From: Schistosoma mansoni
Lineage: Eukaryota > Platyhelminthes > Trematoda > Strigeidida > Schistosomatidae
Direction of reading: 5' to 3'
Length of the DNA stretch: 64,000 nucleotides
Assembly (NCBI RefSeq): GCF_000237925.1
Contig: NW_017386105.1
Coordinates: forward strand, 1 to 64,000
This document shows, piece after piece, positions 34,525-46,502 of the stretch; position 1 is the first letter of the stretch; every line of letters starts with the position of its first letter. Below the pieces are notes generated by a model. The model did not search any database, had not been told where the DNA came from, and saw only the letters and a list, made by a program, of their open reading frames with translations. Position numbers and translations under genes: made by a program.

Positions 34525-36743
34525 GTGTACAGATTGACTCAACTAGGCCAGACATAATCGCAGTCACAGAAACATGGCTGACGCCGTCTATAGATAGTAG
34601 GGAACTTGATTTCGAGGGTTTTACTTTAGTAAGAGCCGATAGAATACAAACGCGTTAAGGAGGGGGAGTAGCTCTATTCATTAGGAATGCTATTTCATTC
34701 ACCATTATCGACAGTGTATCCCATGAGAGTGGGACGTATGAATTAGTTAGCTGCCACCTGAAATGCAGGGGACAAGAGTTGCTGCTTAGTTTGATCTATC
34801 GCAGTCCAAGCTGTGAGGTAAACGAGGTCCTGCTAAGCAGTCTCAACACTTTATCACGAAGTGATCGATGTCTAATCCTAGGGGACTTCAATGCACCCAT
34901 GGTGGACTGGGGAAATCTGCGGACTGAATCGTCAGCAAATTCCTTCGAACAGGAACTAGTTGATGCGGTAATCACATGTGCCCTAGTGCAACACGTGAAG
35001 GAAGCAACGAGGTACGACCCGGGTTCTGCATCATCCTTACTAGATCTTATATTGACTCATTATGAGGATGATGTTGCAAACCTGGATTACATGCCACCCC
35101 TAGGCAAAAGTGATCATGCAGTTTTAAGCTTTGACTTCCATACAACTGTCGATCACGAGCACGCCTCAGCTCAATCCATACCTAACGTCTGGAGGGCAAA
35201 CATACCAGACATCATGAAATCAGCATCATCAGTAGATTGGAAAATAGACCCAGAGTCATCAATCGAAACGGCTTGGGACGTATTCCGGAATTTATACTTA
35301 AAAGTTACCGCCCCCCACATCCCTTGGACTACACCTAAGGGGCCGAGAAACTCACCACCGTGGTCCAGTAGGGAGGTTCGCATCCTTCTCCGTAAAAGAA
35401 GGAAAATGTGGGACAGATTTAGGTTACTGGGGACTGACGAGGCAAAATCTCGGTATCAAAAGGCTCGAAATACCTGTGCCTCAACCCTCCGTAAGGCCAG
35501 AAAGCTGTACGAAGAGAAAATCGCTAGGAAATCCATAGAATGCCCTAAACGCTTGTATTCGTATATAAACCAAAGGGCAAAAAGAAGAAGAAATGTTCCT
35601 TCACTATGGGGAGACGGTACTGCCTCATCACTAGTGGAGGACGACTTTGGCAAAGCTCAAGTATTCTCTAAATATTTTAGCGATGTATATACCACAGAAA
35701 CACCCTTCTCACTAGTTAATGAAAATCCCCCCACACAAGCACTGGACAGCGTAACCATTAAAGAACTCGATGTCTTTGGTCTGCTAGTTAAGCTTGACAT
35801 AGGTAAATCCACTGGACCCGATGAACTGCATCCTACGTTACTAAAGGAATTAGCTAACTTTGTTGCGAACCCTTTAAGTGTGTGTTTTAATCTATCCGTA
35901 ACCCAGGGTCGTCTACCAAAAGACTGGAAGAACGCCATAGTAAGTCCAGTCTTCAAAACAGGTACAAAACATAAGCCTGAGAATTACCGACCAATTAGCC
36001 TAACTTGTGTGGTTGTTAAAATCTTAGAAAAGATTATTCAGAAGGAGCTGTTAAAGTATCTCGATGAAAACCGGATCCTCTCCGAAAAACAGCATGGTTT
36101 TAGAACAGGTTACTCTTGTCTCACAAACTTATTAGTCGCTCGTGAAAGCTGGTTCGTCATCGTTAGTCAAGACTTAAAGACTACTGCACACTGCCGTGCA
36201 ATAGCCGCCAAAGGTTTTAGAACTCTATGGTCCATACGCAGGGCTTTTAGGCATCTTGACGCTAAAACGTTTCTGACTTTGTATACAGTGTTCGTACGCC
36301 CTAAACTTGAGTACTGCATACAAGCAGCTAGCCCCTGCCTAAAAAAAGACAGTGAACTCTTGGAAAGGGTTCAGAGAACAGCAACTAGGCTGGTTCCCGG
36401 AATAGCGAAGCTCCCGTATGGTACCAGACTGACCAAGCTAAACCTATTCCCGCTGTCATATAGAAGAATCAGAGGCGACTTGATTACAGTTTTCAAATTG
36501 CTTAATGACAAATTTGCACCTGATATGCGCTCATTTTTCTTGTCTTCCAAAACAGAAAATCTACGAGGACACTCCAAAAAAGTTCACAAGCCCCGAACGA
36601 ATTACTTGTCAACTGACTACCGACTTTCCAATCGAATAATCAACGAGTGGAATTCATTACCTCAGCACGTGGTTGAGGCTCCATCCGTCGACTCCTTCAA
36701 AAGAAAGTTGGATCAGCTGAGAGACCATCATTGCCAGGACTAA
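34449..36743 (+). pseudogene. CR1 LINE ORF2, endonuclease plus core-deleted RT
   Basis: The endonuclease starts LRICYTNARSLLNKLPEL and has VTETWLTPSI, a TAA stop at 34656-34658, then LIYRSPSC, LILGDFNAPMVDW and KSDHAVLSF. From 34779 the frame is open for 654 codons. RT fingers are present (STGPDELHPTLLKELA, NYRPISLTCVVVKILEK, EKQHGFRTGYSCLTNLL). After ARESW (about 36150) the sequence jumps to VIVSQDLKTTAHC, which in relatives lies far past the active site. So the FLDFSKAFD and YADD motifs, roughly 200 residues, are missing, yet the frame is kept. The C-terminal domain (LNLFPLSYRRIRGDLI, RIINEWNSLPQHVVEA) is intact. It cannot encode active RT. Confidence 0.85.
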
Positions 36744-36799
36744 CACAGGCCATCGTGCCTCCTGTCCTTTCCAAACTGAAACTGAAACTGAATTTAACT

Positions 36800-37640
36800 T
36801 GATATAATCCTATAGTAACTTCAGAAAATATCAAATAGAAAGCTTCACTTTGCTTTTGGAAAGGACAGGAGTTCAGGTGGCTTGTGTTGGTCCCATCATT
36901 GGTGGTCTCTCAGTTGAACCAACTTGCATTTGGAAGCGTCATCAGATGGATCTTCAGTCACGTGTTAAGTTAGTGAATTCCATCCGTTGATGATTCGATG
37001 GGAAAGCTGATAGTCAGCTGACCAGTAATTTGTTGTGTTTGTTAACATTTTCAGAGTCATCATGATTTTCCTGTTATGAAGGGGCATTTCACATTCAATT
37101 TCATTGCCGAGTAATCTGAAGACCGAGCTCAAGTCACCTCTGATCCTTCTATATGACAAAATAAATAGGTTCAGTCTAGCCAGTTGAGTATCATACAGGA
37201 GACTCGTCATTTTGGAAGTCAGCCTAGTTGTGGTTCTTCAAACCTTTTGCAACAGCTCACCCTCTCTTTTTATCCAGTGACTAGCCGCTTGAATGCGGTA
37301 CTCGATTTAAGGAAGAATGAATACTGTATACAAAGTCAAAAGGGTGTTAGCACCAACATGGCTAAAAGCCCTACGTATCGACCATAGAGTTCTAAAACCT
37401 TTGACGACTATCGCACGCGAGTGCGGAGTAGTTTTAAAGTCTTGTCTAACAATGACTCTCAAGTCACTATGTATCTGGACAATAGATAGCTCACCGTCAC
37501 TCACCTTGTATCTGTACCTTGGTGGACGATGTGCATCACAATGCACTTGGAAACATTTATCAGCAACTCCCAAATTTTAAACTAGTCAGATAATTTCTTC
37601 AGATCATTTTGAAGTTCTAAACTATTGTGGAGACCTATCT
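36800..37640 (-). mobile_element. Inverted CR1 LINE 3' fragment
   Basis: Minus-strand frames give DLKKLSD, CFQVHCDAHRPPRYRYKVSD, LRVIVRQDFKTTPHSRAIV, GFRTLWSIRRAFSHVGA and LNLFILSYRRIRGDLSSVFRLL, then RIINGWNSLT. It is the same family as the plus copy but diverged, with stops, and its 3' end faces that of the plus copy. It retains a little of the region missing from the plus copy (after the active site). Confidence 0.8.
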
Positions 37641-38029
37641 TCATGAAGAGAACGGGATTGGCGTAATGGGAACAATTATTATTTTAACCAACTGTACCGC
37701 TGATTGTCTTTCTGTACCTGTTCGTTTAGGTGTGCCAAAAAATACATTCTTCCGTTGTGTTGTGACCTTGCACGAACCCTCGTACGCTGAGTAGTCTCGC
37801 ATGTGGATTTTGGTACGATCTCGATATTGTTTCGATACCACAAGATCGTCAACAAATACATCTTACTACAACCTTCAACTGTCCTTCTGATATTTGGCCT
37901 TTAGTAGGGTCTAACCTAGCAACTGGCGCGTAGTTTCCCTGTAGTGGTGATAATTCAGTACTTCTGTCTCCTCATGATGCTGAAACATTTCCTCCTCTTC
38001 TAGTCCTTTGGTTTACGCCTGAGTATAAG
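37641..38029. other. Intergenic, no feature recognised
   Basis: No coding or repeat match I can name. Confidence 0.45.
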
Positions 38030-38358
38030 CACGAAGATGCCTCAAGTATTTGGGGCTTGACAACACTTTAACCAGTGACACCTACTGTAATCGAAACGTG
38101 CCCACCCAATGAAATCAACAGTCAAAAGAGGAGAGATTTTAAGATATATTTAATAGACTACCAATATATCAGGAAGTGACCGATCTAAACTGCTTAGCGG
38201 TTGTAAGAGAAGTGGAGCACGGTGTTCCCACTCGTGATCTGATGCGGATGCATAAACGAGCGCCTTCATACAGGTGATTCCATTAGAACTAATGTGGTCA
38301 GCGTCAAATATCGAAGACTTACGGAACTATTAATTTTGGAGATTTGTTAACCCCTACA
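38030..38358 (-). repeat. Old solo LTR of the Boudicca-like family
   Basis: Follows the reverse complement of the 326-bp LTR at 46503-46828 along its length. Shared landmarks are GATCTGATGCGGATGCAT (GATCTGGTACGGATGCAT in the other old copy), ATGTGGTCAGCGTC and the closing CCCTACA. Divergence is heavy, so it is the oldest of the copies here. The left edge is approximate. Confidence 0.68.
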
Positions 38359-38399
38359 AGCGTTTATGGTATTTTATAGACTCCTTGAAAATTCTTTGC

Positions 38400-38740
38400 T
38401 TGTGCAAATTCTAAGACTTTCAGAAGGTTAAATCAGACTTATTTCGAGCTTCCTAATTTTGAGATTTTGTTTTATCAACTCCCAGTAACTTAAATCTCCT
38501 CCGTATTCTTCTCCTCTTAATGACAAGGGTGCGAACCTCTTTGCTGAACTACGGTGGGGAATTCATCAGACCTATTAGTGTAGTTCAAGGGATGTGTGGT
38601 GCGGTGACCGTAGGTGCACCAAAGTCTCCTATGATTACCCTTCAACCACTTGAAACAGTTTAGCAAGATCTCATTCACCGTATAGTTTGAAGTGAGGTAG
38701 ACCAAATTAACTGACAGCTTTTGTCTTTTGAGTTTCAAGC
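38400..38740 (-). mobile_element. CR1 LINE endonuclease fragment
   Basis: Minus-strand frames give VYLTSNYTVNEILLNCF, then IIGDFGAPTVTAPHIP and NSPP, then SKEVRTL. Compared with the CR1 at 34779-35400, the segment between LILGDFNAP and TAPHIPWTTP is missing, so this copy has its own internal deletion plus frame breaks. Confidence 0.65.
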
Positions 38741-39077
38741 GGCAGCTAAGTAATTCACATATCCCACTTTCATAGGATACGTTATCAGTAATGGCAAATG
38801 GAATAATATTTCTTATGAGTAGATCTACTTATCCTCCTTTTTACCTCTGAATTTTGTTGGCTCTTACTAATATGAGACTTTCGAAACATTGTCCCAACTG
38901 TCTAAAGACTGTGTCAGCCACGTTTCGTGAATGTGATTGCAACCGGCCTGATGGAGTCTATCTATACACCCAGCTTGGGTATTCTGTTGAGAAAGCTCTA
39001 AGCATCTGTACAACAGATCTGAAGACTATTAAAATGACATCGTGTGCCTTTGACTCAGTTCGATAATTTGTATCCCC

Positions 39078-39321
39078 AATCCCAAACTACTTACTTCACA
39101 GGCCGAGCTGAAACCGAACTTAACTAGGAATTTTAGAGGATATGAAGTGTTTCTCAGCCTGCTGCAAGTCATTACAAGACCATCTCTGAGTCGCCTATAT
39201 CCTAAATGATAATAATAAAATGTTTTGGAGTTTTTCACATAAGACTTCAGTTTGAGTCCACGAACCGATCTCATCACCCACCTTTGCACATACTACAAAC
39301 CATTGCTTTTCTTTAGGAGTG
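39078..39321 (-). repeat. LINE-like repeat, part left of the Gypsy insertion
   Basis: Nearly identical (I count only a few differences) to the inverse of about 50722-50970. A minus-strand frame encodes RWVMRSVRGLKLKSY, HLGYRRLRDGLVMTC and SRLRN, resembling the C-terminal region of CR1-type RTs. The unit continues at 45259 beyond the Gypsy element; the last four bases (39318-39321) are the target-site duplication AGTG. Confidence 0.75.
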
Positions 39322-39848
39322 TATAGCAACCATCCTACAATCAATTTCGATTATAGCCAATTTTGGTTAAGCCCTTTTTTTATAACTTACTTAACAGACA
39401 TCGTTATTTGGATAGTAACAATTTGCATATATCTTTACACTGTTATACCACAAGAGCACATGACACTATCCGAAATGTTGACTGCTTAAATATCATTCGA
39501 TGACTCATACTCCTCCCCATATATGTACGCACGCAAATACTATTATCAGCCTTTGTTTTGCTTTGTTGTGCCCTTATTAAATGTGACTATAAATTGCCTG
39601 TGTAATTGCTTGCTATTCGCTCGCTTGCTCCTCGTTCGTTTCCTTCGCTTATTCGCCTGTTCACTCGCTCTCTCGCTTGCCGCTCACTCGCTCGTTGATA
39701 TTCGCTCAGGTGTTGTTAGCTTTCTGACCTGAGTTATTTGACAATAAACTGTAGTCGCTGCTATCCTTTGTCTTCTGATTTCACGCACCGTTAAGATTGG
39801 AATTATAACGGTTATCGAAGTAAACGATTAACGAATCGCGGCACTACA
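39322..39848 (+). repeat. 5' LTR of the CsRn1-like Gypsy element
   Basis: 527 nt, from TATAGCAACC to GGCACTACA, with a CGCT-rich stretch near 39617-39706 and an AATAAA near 39743. The short ORF inside appears in both LTRs and is not a gene. Confidence 0.9.
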
Positions 39849-40206
39849 GAATTGGATGCCTCGCCTAGCGAACATAAAACAATTTTCGACGAAATAATTT
39901 CATTTCGAAAATTCAACGTACTCTGTTTCTATTCGAATTATTATCTGGATTATAATCATAATTGTGGATTTATTATATCACAATTTTAATCGTACGTACA
40001 TTATCCCATTTTTGAACTTAACGATAATATTCATAATAAATAACGATTATTCACGAACAATTGATATATTGGTGCAATTCAGTAAGTCCGTTCTATGTTA
40101 TATATTGTACCATTTGTTGTTATCATTGTTTTCATCGATTCATTTCTCTCAGTGACAATTACGTTATATTCGCATACTATTTAATTTATTATTATCATTA
40201 GTAGTA

Positions 40207-43200
40207 ATGTCTTTAAATAACGAAACAATCGATCTTTCACAGTCACCATCCGTGGGAGTTATTAATGTTACTATTCCCTCTTTTAATGTTACTGATCCTC
40301 AACTCTGGTTTATTAGACTTGAAAATTACTTCGTAGCCAATCGTATTATTTTACAGCGACATAAGTTCGGCTATGCAAGCTCACTACTTCCAGATGAAGT
40401 AGCAGTCAAGGTACGAGAGGTCCTAACTAAGCCGGATGCAGTAAATCCGTACGACGTATTGAAACAGGCAGTAATAAAAGCTCTCTCGTTAAACGACCGG
40501 CAAGCTGTCGAGCAGTTGCTCAGTGAAGTTCAAATCGGAGATAGAACGCCTTCGCAGTTAAAAACGCATATGAGCAACGTAATCGGAGACAGAAATGTTG
40601 ATAAAAATATATTTTACCACTTATGGTTGCGACGACTCCCACCGAACGTACAGCAGATCCTCGCTGTTGGAGATAGCGATGTAGACATAGACAACATCGC
40701 CAAAATAGCCGATAAGATTTACGAGAGAATGAGACGCGCGACTACACAAGCACTCAACTCCACAGTTGACGAAAGAATCGAGGCCTTGCAAAAGGAAATT
40801 AATGCGCTATGCCACAAACTAACGACTCTAAATCACAACGACAGGAAAAGAAGTGGGTCGCGCAGCAGATCAAGAGATAGAAACCGATCATTTTCTAAGG
40901 GACTACCAGATCCTGCTATATGCTGGTACCATCAAACATTTGGCTACAGAGCTCGAAAACGCAGGTCTCCATGCAAATTTAAACGATCCCAACGATTCTC
41001 AGTAACGACTACAACGATCAACGCAGCTCCCAGGAGCAATCGTTTATTCTATGTTCAGGACAGAGTAACAGGCGCACAATTTTTAGTAGACACGGGAGCA
41101 GAGATAAGCGTCGTCCCTCCATTGAGCAACGAAAAACAAAATATCGATACTGCGCTAACTCTTAAAGCAGCGAATAGATCCGACATAAAGACATATGGCA
41201 AGCGAAAACTAACCTTGAATTTCGGCCGTAATATTTCACTTCGCTGGGAATTTGTGATCGCTGATGTTTCCGTACCCATAATTGGTATCGATTTCTTAAA
41301 GAATTTTGACCTATTAGTAGATTCTCGACGAAACCAACTAGTGAATGGAGAACGCTCAGTAGTCATAAGAGGAGTGACCACCGATCATGTATCTATGAAT
41401 TTAGTAGTATTGAAAGATAAGAACGAACAATATAAGTCACTTCTAAATAAGTTCGCCGATTCAACGAGGTCTTCATACGACAACAAAGATCTTAAACATG
41501 CAGTACAGCACCATATCGTCACGAAAGGTCCACCGACTAGAGTAAGAGCGCGAAGGTTGGACCCAAAAAGGTTAAACATTGCGAAACGAGAATTCGAAAA
41601 ACTAATGAAACTTGGTATCATAAGGCCATCTAATAGTCCCTGGGCATCTCCGTTACATATGGTTCCCAAAAAGAATGGAGAAATCATACCATGTGGAGAT
41701 TATAGAGCCCTTAACAAGCAAACGATAGCAGATAGATACCCAGTGCCACATATCCACGACATCACTACCGAAATGGAAGGTGCTACGATTTTTTCGAAAA
41801 TTGATCTTGTTCGGGCGTACTACCACATTCCAGTGGCCCCAGAAGATATGTAACAGCTCAGGTTGGTTGGTTAATAGTTGACCCCAAACAACCAAGCATA
41901 TGCTAAAACAGTATTGTTCAAGTATTCATTCACTTCCTTACCTTTTGTAAGCGTTATATTCCCTACTATCTTATATGGAATGTTGAGAGCCTTTGTTTGT
42001 CTGAACAGATAATCCCACGCTCGACTGTGACTGCGCGAAGATCGAAATAAAGACCTATTCACTACTTCTCTGGTTTCTTCTATCAATAGCACGAGGGTTA
42101 CCTATAGGCACGAAAGATATACCGAAAACGGCTGTAATCACTCCATTTGGTTTATTTGAGTTTTTGCGAATGCCATTTGGACTAACTAATGCAGCTCAAA
42201 CCTTTCAGCGATTTATTGATCAGGTTGTTAGAGGTTTGACAGGGGTATACGCATATATCGATGATATATTAGTAGCTAGCGCTACTGTGGAAGAACATCT
42301 ACAACATCTACGACAGTTATTCACGAGACTTCAAGAACATGGTGTTACTATTAACGTGGAGAAATGTGAATTTGGAAAGAAATCATTGCAATTCCTAGGT
42401 CATATGATAAATTCTCGAGGTATTATGCCAGTTCCAGCAGAAGTTGCTGCTATTCGTAATTATCCGTTGCCCGAGTCACAAAAAAAGTTACGACGATTCT
42501 TGGGACTAATAAACTATTATAGGCGATTTATTCCAAACTGCGCAGCAATACTACAGCCATTAACGGACGCTTTGCGAGGAAATATCCGAAAATTCCATCT
42601 ATCGACAGAGGCCATACAAGCTTTTGAGAACGCTAAGCGAGCACTTCATGAGAAAATGATATTAGTTAGACGAAAGATCGAAGCGCCACTAGCCGTCATG
42701 ACGGACGCATCGAACATAGCAGTGGGAGCAGTACTGCAGCAGTTAGTAAACGGTACATGGGAACCGATTTCACTTTTCTCGAAGAGATTAAATCCTACAC
42801 AAACGAGGTACAGTACGTTCGGAAGAGAACTATTGGCGATTTACTTGGCAATCAAGCATTTCCGACATATGATAGAGGATACCATTTTCACAGTGTATAC
42901 AGATCACAAACCCCTCACGAAAGCATTAAACGCCAAACAGGATAACTATTCGCCGAGGGAAATTCGACAATTAGAATTTATTTCCCAATTTACATCTAGC
43001 ATACAGTATATTGAAGGTAATAATAACGAAGTGGCAGATGCGTTGTCCAGAACAACGATAAACGCGATTATTACAAATGGAATTGATTATCACGGTCTCG
43101 CGAAGTTACAAGAGACAGACATCGAACTAAGCAAGCTAAGATTCGATGACACGACGTCATTATTATTCGAAGATATTCAGTTTGGCAACGCGAAAGTAAT

Positions 43201-44401
43201 ATGTGACATGTCGACTGGCCGACCTCACCCATTCATTCCTAAACCATTACGACGGAAAGTATTCGAAAGTGTCCATAACCTATCGCACCCGGGAATAAAA
43301 GCCACGATGAAATTAATCAGTGAGCGTTTCGTATGGACAAAAATGAATCGCGATGTACGTAATTGGACACAAACATGCATGTAATGTCAAAAAGCCAAAG
43401 TACATCATCATACTAGCTCGCCAATGGGTTCATTTTCACAGCTAGACACTCGATTCGAACATATACACATCGATATCGTGGGACCACTGCCAGTTTCGAA
43501 CGGGTACAACTATATTTTTACATGCATCGATAGATTTACCCGATGGCCTGTAGCGGTATCAATAAAAGACACCTCAGCCGAATCCGTAGCCAAAGCCCTT
43601 ATCGAAAATTGGATTTCTTACTATGGTATACCGGCAGTTATCACGACCGATAGAGGAGCTCAATTTGAAAGTCGACTCTTCCAGCAGCTTACAGAACTCC
43701 TCGGAATTAAACGTATACGAACGACATCCTACCATCCAATGGCAAACGGAATGGTTGAACGCCTACATAGACAGTTGAAAGCATCCCTTACATCTGTCAT
43801 TGTCAATAACGATTGGGCTAATAAGCTTCCTTTAGTCATGTTAGGTTTAAGAACAATAATTAAACAAGATATGGGATGTTGTCCAGCCGAGTTGGTATAT
43901 GGGACTACTTTACGTTTACCCGGAGAATTTTTTGCTTCAGGTAAAAGTGTTCCGACTGATGTAGCCAACTACGTGCAACGCCTGAAGAAACACATGAACG
44001 ATTTAAAAATAGCACTTCCCAGACTACAACAACGACGAGTATTCGTACCTCAGCAACTACATAATAGCACGCACGTATTCATCAGAAGAGACAACGTACA
44101 ACCACCTCTGCAGCCGAACTATGAAGGTCCATTCAGAGTGATTACGAAGACAGATAAGACAGTCACGGTAGAAAAAGCTGGGAAGACAGACGTAATCAGC
44201 ATCGATCGAGTGAAACCAGCTTTCATCGATAGCGATTTTCAATCGACAAGCACAAGCCTCTCGAAGACGATCACACCGACGAAACACGAATCTCAAGAGT
44301 CAACGACGCTAACGCACCAAAAAGAAGAGACTCCGATAACGACAAAATCTGGTCGCAGAGTAAGATGGCCGCAACGTTATGTCGCTACAATCTTTTACTG
44401 A
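40207..44401 (+). pseudogene. gag-pol coding region of the CsRn1-like element
   Basis: Gag and protease-RT share one frame at the front (from 40207). Gag covers about the first 260 codons, with a basic Arg/Ser-rich tail and the CWYHQTFG zinc-type motif. Protease, RT, RNase H and integrase follow in the usual Gypsy order. The tail after integrase is basic and Ser/Thr-rich, with no envelope-like domain seen. Not continuous; treated as a fossil. Confidence 0.85.
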
Positions 44402-44731
44402 TAATTTTCTGCTACTTTGAATATTAATTATAATTCTTCCTCTTCATTGTATACACAGATTATTAAACTTATGTTAAACGCTATTAAACTCGACAAAACT
44501 TATGTACGCTCATACGTGTAAATTTTTTTCGAAGCGATACCATATTCCTTCTATATCTTACCGCTATTTTGTATAGCCTAACGGACGGGCACGAACTAAA
44601 TGCACATTAACTTCATACTAATTTTATACAGGCCCATATCTTCGAATGATTGTAACTACGCTGTTCAATTTACTGTACTTTATGCAAACACAGACATTTT
44701 TTCATATATCTTTGTTTGCAGGGGGGAGTTA

Positions 44732-45258
44732 TATAGCAACCATCCTACAATCAATTTCGATTATAGCCAATTTTGGTTAAGCCCTTTTTTTATAACTTAC
44801 TTAACAGACATCGTTATTTGGATAATAACAATTTGCATATATCTTTACACTGTTATACCACAAGAGCACATGACACTATCCGAAATGTTGACTGCTTAAA
44901 TATCATTCGATGACTCATACTCCTCCCCATATATGTACGCACGCAAATACTATTATCAGCCTTTGTTTTGCTTTGTTGTGCCCTTATTAAATGTGACTAT
45001 AAATTGCCTGTGTAATTGCTTGCTATTCGCTCGCTTGCTCCTCGTTCGTTTCCTTCGCTTATTCCCCTGTTCACTCGCTCTCTCGCTTGCCGCTCACTCG
45101 CTCGTTGATATTCGCTCAGGTGTTGTTAGCTTTCTGACCTGATTTATTTGACAATAAACTGTAGTCGCTGCTATCCTTTGTCTTCTGATTTCACGCACCG
45201 TTAAGATTGGAATTATAACGGTTATCGAAGTAAACGATTAACGAATCGCGGCACTAAA
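44732..45258 (+). repeat. 3' LTR of the CsRn1-like Gypsy element
   Basis: 527 nt, about four differences from the 5' LTR. Preceded by a polypurine tract at about 44721-44728. Confidence 0.9.
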
Positions 45259-45348
45259 AGTGAACGAGCAAACATTATATTTCCATGTTGTAAGTGTATT
45301 GGACTAAAGCTGTTAAGCGTTCATTAGGGGATACAACTGTTAAATTTG
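45259..45348 (-). repeat. LINE-like repeat, part right of the Gypsy insertion
   Basis: Starts with the duplicated AGTG (45259-45262) and then matches the inverse of about 50632-50720 to near TAGTAATTC. Together with 39078-39321 it makes one ~330-bp unit split by the Gypsy element. Confidence 0.75.
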
Positions 45349-45430
45349 TAGTAATTCTCCTCAAGACTGCTTTGTGATATCGAGTATGTGTATGACCCAG
45401 CTTGCTGTTATCGTCCATAGGTTTAGGCTC

Positions 45431-45491
45431 ATATCTCAGATTTGTCGACTTGTTCCTTAGGGTTGAAAACAAGTCGATAAATCTGTGATAT
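45431..45491. repeat. 24-bp inverted repeat (hairpin)
   Basis: Arms 45431-45454 and 45468-45491 pair at 22 of 24 positions (one mismatch would be a G-U pair in RNA) around a 13-nt loop. It lies between the LINE-like repeat and an old Gypsy integrase remnant. No family recognised. Confidence 0.8.
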
Positions 45492-45559
45492 TGAGGTTGT
45501 TCTCCTACTCACCATTCAGACTCATGTTTCTAATTTATGCTGGATTAGCTATTCTACTA

Positions 45560-46438
45560 AGACAACCATATGGTGCTTGAATGAACCAATGACTCCTTTG
45601 TATTGGTGACTGCTTGCTTTTTAATTTTAAGTACAAAATGGCTAGAAGTATATGACATGACGAGAATGACATCAGAGAGTACAATAAGAAGACTGTCAGG
45701 ATTGTTTGCTTGTTTTGGGATTCCAGAGATCTTAGAGACTGACAACGGCACTCAGCTCATGTCATCTGTTTTTGAACGGTTTTGCAATGAAAATGGCACA
45801 TCGAATCTATAGTCTCCTTCATACCATCTTCAGTCGAATAGCCAAGCAGAAAGACTCGTGGATATGATAAAAAGAGCTCTAGTCAAACGGGGAGGAGAGG
45901 GGATCTCAGAACAAGTGTTCAGTAAGTTCTTAATGTCTTGGGGAGTTCCCCCTAATCCGGCAGTACCAGGAGAAAAGTCATCAGCCGAGCGAATGTTCGG
46001 TAGAAAAATCCGGATAGTCTTCAACAGAATGTTACCACCCACAAAGACGAATACACCCACTAATTAATATCGTACGTAGGTGAAAGGATAATTGTTGAAT
46101 TGTACCATGGTGATAAAAAGTGGGAACCGGGTGTTATAGAACGTCAGATGGGAAATGTACTGCACTTAATGAGGAGGAATGTCAGAAGGTGAATAAGACA
46201 CATAAATCAAACTCCAAGGGATAGCAGATCATTGATCCCACAAAGCCGACTCCAGTTTCAATTCCTCGTGGATTCATCTCGAAAAAGTCCTCTGGAGCGC
46301 AAATGTAGAAGAGATGAACGATGCAAGGACAAAGCGGTACAAACTTCGAGAGTGATGAGCCACAAGCGGAATGAAGTAACCAAGTTTCAGGTGGATCCGA
46401 GGAAAAGGTCTTACACGACAGACTTTAAAGGGGGGAAT
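45560..46438 (+). mobile_element. Old Gypsy remnant: integrase and polypurine tract
   Basis: Contains integrase-type motifs CFGIPEILETDNGTQL and AERMFGRKIR, plus an AVPGEKSS segment similar in style to the Mag-like element's integrase. It ends at a polypurine tract (AAAGGGGGGAA) directly before an LTR start TGTGAGAACGG at 46439. The front of the element is missing and the piece is heavily decayed. Confidence 0.72.
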
Positions 46439-46502
46439 TGTGAGAACGGTCCACAGGTGAACTTGAGGAAGCTCTAAGAAGCCCGGGAGGAGCCGAACAT
46501 AT
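46439..46502 (+). repeat. Start of the old Gypsy 3' LTR, interrupted
   Basis: Begins TGTGAGAACGG right after the polypurine tract of the old remnant. Its continuation should resume at 50229, beyond the inserted Boudicca-like element. Where that LTR ends (perhaps before 50600) I cannot tell. Confidence 0.55.

Larger units (their letters stand above)
33040..36795 (+). mobile_element. CR1-clade LINE with PHD ORF1 and deleted RT core
   Basis: A two-ORF non-LTR retrotransposon. ORF1 (33337-34524) has a PHD-type zinc finger. ORF2 (about 34449-36743) has an endonuclease and a reverse transcriptase lacking its catalytic middle. The 3' end carries three ACTGAA units (36774-36792), a short terminal repeat of the kind CR1 elements have instead of poly(A). 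ORF2 overlaps ORF1 in another frame. Confidence 0.83.
39322..45258 (+). mobile_element. Ty3/Gypsy LTR element, CsRn1-like, 527-bp LTRs
   Basis: A 5.9-kb element with two 527-bp LTRs and an AGTG target-site duplication (39318-39321, 45259-45262), confirmed by the empty paralogous site at 50.6-51.0 kb. Order: LTR, leader, gag, protease (VDTGAEISVVPP), RT (AYIDDILVA), RNase H (TDHKPLTKAL), integrase (HPG front, TDRGAQF, HPMANGMVERLHR), a GGGGGGAG polypurine tract, LTR. Gag has a C-x3-H type zinc motif of the CsRn1/Kabuki style. The LTRs differ at about four sites, so it is young. It is broken at a small number of places, including an insertion of unrelated DNA within pol. Confidence 0.9.

Noticed and set aside
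39523-39732. 69-codon ORF, repeated at 44933-45142
   Set aside because: It lies in both LTRs of one Gypsy element and duplicates because the LTRs do. No domain is visible.
44235-44401. Possible envelope gene after integrase of the CsRn1-like element
   Set aside because: The region is only a basic Ser/Thr-rich tail of pol with no signal peptide or membrane segment.
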